Below, piece by piece: positions 6,296 through 8,650 of a stretch of 8,650 bases of DNA. This DNA is from JAJVID01 sp036565725 (GTDB lineage Bacteria; Acidobacteriota; Blastocatellia; RBC074). Where the stretch lies: positions 1 through 8,650 of the forward strand of contig DATCXQ010000010.1 in the NCBI GenBank assembly GCA_036565725.1. Direction: 5' to 3'. The translations under genes were made by a program, and so were the position numbers. Position 1 is the stretch's first letter. Each line of letters starts with the position of its first letter. The notes beneath the pieces were generated by a model. It made no database searches, was not told the origin of the DNA, and was given only the letters and a program-made list of their open reading frames with translations.

Positions 6296-7264
6296 GTGTC
6301 GTCATCGAACATCACGACGAATATGATTTCGCGAGAGCTTGGGAACGCGCGGATACCGGAGTTGCGTTTCCTGCGGAGCGGCAAGGCTCGAGACATCTAT
6401 GAAGTTGACGACGACTGTCTGTTGATCGTCGCGACCGACCGCATCTCCGCCTTCGATTGCGTGCTGCCGAACGCCATTCCACATAAGGGCTGGGCGCTCA
6501 CTCAACTTTCCAGATTCTGGTTCGATCGTTTCTCGACGCTCGTCCCAAACCACATGATCGCGGCTGATGTGAACGAGTTCCCGGCGGAACTGTTGGCGCC
6601 GCTGTCGCACGAATCGAAAGCGCTGCTCGCCGGACGATCGATGCTCGTGCGCCGCGCCGAAGTGATCCCCTTTGAATGCGTCGTTCGCGGCTATCTGGCG
6701 GGATCGGGCTGGAAGGATTACCTGCGGACGGGCGCCGTCTGCGGCCACAGTCTGCCCGAAGGCTTGGTCGAGTCGGCCGAGTTGCCTCGCCCGATCTTCA
6801 CCCCTGCGACAAAGGCCGAAGAAGGGCATGACATCAATGTCTCCGTTGATGAGATGTCCCGGTCGCTCGGCGAGGACTTGACCGGGCGGCTCGAAGAGAT
6901 CAGCCTGAAAATTTACACCGAGGCCGCCGCGTACGCCGAGACGCGCGGCGTAATTGTTTGCGACACCAAGTTCGAGTTCGGATTTATAAACGGACAATTG
7001 ATCCTCGTGGATGAAGTGTTGACCCCGGATTCATCCAGGTTCTGGCCGCGGGACGCCTACACTCCTGGAAGACCGCAGCCGTCTTTCGATAAGCAATTTG
7101 TGCGCGATTACCTTGAGACACTCGATTGGGACAAGCGACCTCCTGCGCCCCCGCTGCCCCCTGAAGTTACGAGGATAACCAGCGAGAAGTATCTCGAAGC
7201 ATATCGCCTGCTCATCGGCCATGATCTTGAGGATCGAGAATCGAAGACAGAAGATAGAGGATAG
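6296..7264 (+). CDS. purC: SAICAR synthase (phosphoribosylaminoimidazole-succinocarboxamide synthase)
   Basis: PurC joins CAIR and aspartate using ATP to give SAICAR in de novo purine synthesis, in the cytoplasm. The 322-residue product has the family motifs: SGKARDIYEVDD (28-39, nucleotide-binding glycine loop), ATDRISAFD (46-54), HKGWALTQLS, RRAEVIPFECVVRGYLAGSGW (119-139), TPATKAEEGHD (169-179), CDTKFEFG (222-229) and LILVDEVLTPDSSRFWP (235-251). It is the long form of about 300 residues, retaining the SFDKQFVRDYLE C-terminal segment. Start is GTG at 6296, with GGGGAGAG (6280-6287) 8 bp upstream. The last residues (LEDRESKTEDRG) are encoded by heptanucleotide repeats and the TAG stop lies in the array, so this tail is probably not part of the conserved fold. 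Confidence 0.96.
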   Translation: MSSSNITTNMISRELGNARIPELRFLRSGKARDIYEVDDDCLLIVATDRISAFDCVLPNAIPHKGWALTQLSRFWFDRFSTLVPNHMIAADVNEFPAELLAPLSHESKALLAGRSMLVRRAEVIPFECVVRGYLAGSGWKDYLRTGAVCGHSLPEGLVESAELPRPIFTPATKAEEGHDINVSVDEMSRSLGEDLTGRLEEISLKIYTEAAAYAETRGVIVCDTKFEFGFINGQLILVDEVLTPDSSRFWPRDAYTPGRPQPSFDKQFVRDYLETLDWDKRPPAPPLPPEVTRITSEKYLEAYRLLIGHDLEDRESKTEDRG

Positions 7265-7298
7265 AGGATCGAAGATAGCTGATAGAGATTAGAGGACT
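7229..7298 (+). repeat. Ten tandem heptanucleotides, left array of pair 1
   Basis: Ten back-to-back 7-bp units run from 7229 to 7298: GAGGATC, GAGAATC, GAAGACA, GAAGATA, GAGGATA, GAGGATC, GAAGATA, GCTGATA, GAGATTA and GAGGACT (consensus GARGATA). The first five units overlap the 3' end of purC. Part of this array (7251-7285) forms a long inverted repeat with 7325-7360, matching at about 33 positions with one gap and two mismatches, across a 39-bp centre. Confidence 0.85.
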
Positions 7299-7325
7299 GC
7301 GTCTGTAGCGCGTGAAGCGATCCAC

Positions 7326-7360
7326 TATCAGCTATCCTCGATCCTCTATCCTCGAATCTT
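7326..7360 (-). repeat. Five inverted heptanucleotides, right array of pair 1
   Basis: Read on the complementary strand, these five 7-bp units are AAGATTC, GAGGATA, GAGGATC, GAGGATA and GCTGATA. They are the inverted counterpart of the array at 7229-7298. The array ends 5 bp before the Shine-Dalgarno GGAGG (7366-7370) of the Fis-type gene. A fold between the two arrays would form a stem of about 35 bp just upstream of that ribosome site. Confidence 0.85.
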
Positions 7361-7376
7361 CCTCCGGAGGAAGCCT

Positions 7377-7655
7377 ATGAAAATGGAACTTGAAGCGATT
7401 ATCGACCAGATGATCAATCGCGGTATTCTCTTTGACGAGGCCGTGAAGGAGTTTGAAAAGAACTTCATTCTTAAAGTTCTCAGCCGCCATAACAACAATC
7501 TTTCCAAGGCTGCTGAAGCTCTGGGTATTCACCGCAACACCCTCAGCAAACGCATGCTTGAATACGCCAACGGTGTTAACGGGAATGGGAACGGGCACAA
7601 GAATGGACACAAACACGCGCAGCCGAAACGAAGAGGATCGAGAATTGCGGATTGA
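7377..7655 (+). CDS. Stand-alone Fis-type helix-turn-helix DNA-binding protein
   Basis: This 92-residue protein carries one Fis/NtrC-C-terminal type DNA-binding domain (HTH_8): EKNFILKVLSRHNNNLSKAAEALGIHRNTLSKRM at residues about 27-60, with the helix-turn-helix at 42-61. There is no receiver or AAA+ domain, so it resembles Fis in size rather than an NtrC activator. Residues 64-83 are rich in Asn, Gly, His and Lys, encoded by near-hexamer DNA repeats, and the tail is basic (QPKRRGSR). GGAGG (7366-7370) lies 6 bp before the ATG. The last few residues and the TGA stop come from a second heptanucleotide array. It lies between purC and groES; cotranscription with purC is possible if the inverted repeat between them does not terminate. 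Its targets are unknown. Confidence 0.85.
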   Translation: MKMELEAIIDQMINRGILFDEAVKEFEKNFILKVLSRHNNNLSKAAEALGIHRNTLSKRMLEYANGVNGNGNGHKNGHKHAQPKRRGSRIAD

Positions 7656-7667
7656 GGGTTGCGGATT
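7633..7667 (+). repeat. Five tandem heptanucleotides, left array of pair 2
   Basis: Five 7-bp units, GAGGATC, GAGAATT, GCGGATT, GAGGGTT and GCGGATT, begin inside the 3' end of the Fis-type gene. The TGA at 7653-7655 is made at the junction of units three and four. The units are related to, but drifted from, those at 7229-7298, with GCGGATT replacing GAGGATA. They are partly inverted-complementary to 7748-7784. Confidence 0.8.
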
Positions 7668-7748
7668 TTCAACTACCGTTCTCCGCTTTCTTTTTGCCGC
7701 TGCGTTTATTTCATTGCACAGTATTGATTGTTGATTCTCGCCTTCTCA

Positions 7749-7797
7749 AATCCGCAATCCGCAATCCACAATCGGAAGATCCTCGACCCTTAATCCT
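7749..7797 (-). repeat. Inverted heptanucleotide array, right array of pair 2
   Basis: On the complementary strand, reading from 7797 down, the 7-bp steps are AGGATTA, AGGGTCG, AGGATCT, TCCGATT, GTGGATT, GCGGATT and GCGGATT. The last three are close matches; the others are degenerate or shifted. The array pairs imperfectly with 7633-7667 across about 80 bp. It ends 19 bp before the groES -35 box. Confidence 0.7.
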
Positions 7798-7816
7798 CAA
7801 ATTTTTATTCTGGTTG

Positions 7817-7845
7817 TTGACAGGGCAACACCCGATTCATATACT
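7817..7845 (+). promoter_or_regulatory. Sigma70-type promoter of groES-groEL
   Basis: TTGACA at 7817-7822 is a perfect -35 hexamer. After a 17-bp spacer comes TATACT at 7840-7845, one base from consensus. The expected start is near 7852, giving a leader of about 140 nt. The last base of the -10 is the first base of the CIRCE operator, so repressor binding would cover the promoter. Confidence 0.85.
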
Positions 7846-7871
7846 TAGCGCTCCCAGGCGGAGAGTGCTAA
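7845..7871. promoter_or_regulatory. CIRCE operator for HrcA-type repressor
   Basis: TTAGCGCTC (7845-7853), a 9-bp spacer and GAGTGCTAA (7863-7871) match the CIRCE consensus TTAGCACTC-N9-GAGTGCTAA with one mismatch (G for A in the left half). HrcA binds this site and represses groE and often dnaK operons until heat or unfolded protein titrates GroEL from HrcA. hrcA itself is not in the window. The site overlaps the likely transcription start. Confidence 0.93.
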
Positions 7872-7904
7872 CACCAAATAGCTTGATATATGGCTGGCTA
7901 TAAA

Positions 7905-7927
7905 ACTTGAGCGTTAGAGACTCAAGT
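7905..7927 (+). promoter_or_regulatory. Hairpin in the groES leader
   Basis: ACTTGAG (7905-7911) and CTCAAGT (7921-7927) form a perfect 7-bp stem with a 9-nt loop in the untranslated leader. It has no T-run, so it is not a terminator. It could affect mRNA stability or processing, or be incidental. Confidence 0.4.
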
Positions 7928-7992
7928 AGCTCGACTGCGTTTGGGATAGGCCAAAACATCAATCACAATCAAATATTGAAAGGAGTTTTTCG

Positions 7993-8313
7993 ATGGCAGT
8001 AAGCATTCGTCCACTCAACGACCGCATCATCGTGCGCCGGATGGAGGAGCAGGAACAGATGCGCGGCGGTTTGTACATTCCCGACACGGCGAAAGAGAAG
8101 CCGCAGGAAGGAGAAGTTCTGGCGGTAGGCAACGGCAAGCTGCTCGACAGCGGGCAGCGAATCGCGATCGACCTCAAAGCCGGCGACCGCATTCTGTTCG
8201 GCAAGTACTCCGGGACCGAGATCAAGCTCGACGGCGAGGATTACCTGATCCTGCGCGAGGACGACGTCCTCGGCGTGGTCGAGACCACGGCCAAAGGCAA
8301 GGGCGCGAAGTAA
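7993..8313 (+). CDS. groES: Co-chaperonin GroES
   Basis: GroES forms the heptameric lid on the GroEL folding chamber in the cytoplasm. The 106-residue product has the family layout: IRPLNDRIIVRR (5-16), the mobile loop about 17-38 with GGLYIPDTAKEKPQEGEV, in which the hydrophobic LYI contacts GroEL, then the KAGDRILFGKYSGTEIKLDGEDYLILRE body. Length is slightly above the usual 95-100 because of a lysine/glycine tail (TTAKGKGAK) and one or two extra residues before the mobile loop. AAAGGAG (7979-7985) supports the ATG. groEL follows 30 bp downstream, forming the standard groES-groEL operon under the CIRCE-controlled promoter. Confidence 0.98.
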   Translation: MAVSIRPLNDRIIVRRMEEQEQMRGGLYIPDTAKEKPQEGEVLAVGNGKLLDSGQRIAIDLKAGDRILFGKYSGTEIKLDGEDYLILREDDVLGVVETTAKGKGAK

Positions 8314-8343
8314 TCCTAAACATTCGGGAGGAATTTAGAAGTT

Positions 8344-8650
<307 letters not shown>

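Larger units (their letters stand above)
7656..7992. other. 337-bp regulatory gap before groES, no gene
   Basis: No protein gene is supported here; short frames at 7652-7903 are chance reading through repeats. In order it holds the rest of a heptanucleotide array, a 78-bp spacer with pyrimidine-rich runs, the inverted heptanucleotide array, the groES promoter, the CIRCE operator and an approximately 140-nt groES leader with a hairpin. These are listed separately. Confidence 0.7.

Noticed and set aside
7229..7797. Heptanucleotide arrays as a CRISPR array
   Set aside because: Units are 7 bp, contiguous, without spacers, and no cas genes are present.
7883..7904. Second groES promoter TTGATA with TATAAA
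   Set aside because: The spacer is only 10 bp, too short for sigma70, and a near-perfect promoter exists just upstream.

Overview
This window looks like chromosomal DNA from a moderately GC-rich, diderm-type bacterium. Its intergenic spaces are crowded with short palindromic and tandem repeats. The gene set (long-form purC, a small stand-alone Fis-type regulator, then CIRCE-controlled groES-groEL) and the style of the repeats remind me of Acidobacteriota, perhaps Blastocatellia. That placement is inference from general resemblance only; no rRNA or other phylogenetic marker is present.

Layout. Bases 1-414 hold no convincing gene but contain a 174-bp nested palindromic element (93-266). Two small plus-strand genes follow, 7 bp apart: an exported four-cysteine protein with a possible SPOR-like C-terminus (415-900) and a four-helix membrane protein (908-1297). 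Next comes a probable operon: an orphan ModA-like substrate-binding protein (1364-2137), a membrane-anchored HEAT-like protein that overlaps it by ATGA (2134-2646), and a small reading frame split between two frames (2664-2857). A minus-strand SnoaL/DUF4440-like exported protein (2870-3382) diverges from a class A penicillin-binding protein (3452-6046). Their shared 69-bp gap carries four 9-bp tandem repeats that abut an extended -10 promoter so close to the start codon that the PBP message should be nearly leaderless.

The right third is housekeeping. purC (6296-7264) makes SAICAR in purine synthesis and has a long leader with a palindrome. A 92-residue Fis-type helix-turn-helix protein (7377-7655) follows. 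Then groES (7993-8313) and the 5' end of groEL (8344 to the window edge) sit behind a near-consensus sigma70 promoter whose -10 abuts a CIRCE operator, so HrcA-type heat-shock control is likely.

The most unusual feature is the set of heptanucleotide arrays around the Fis-type gene. On each side of it a run of GAGGATA/GCGGATT-like heptamers is followed by its approximate reverse complement. The left array supplies the stop codon of purC and the right one that of the Fis-type gene. I see no obvious defence system, transposase, CRISPR array, tRNA or rRNA. What deserves a second look is the repeat architecture, the leaderless PBP promoter and the split small ORF.
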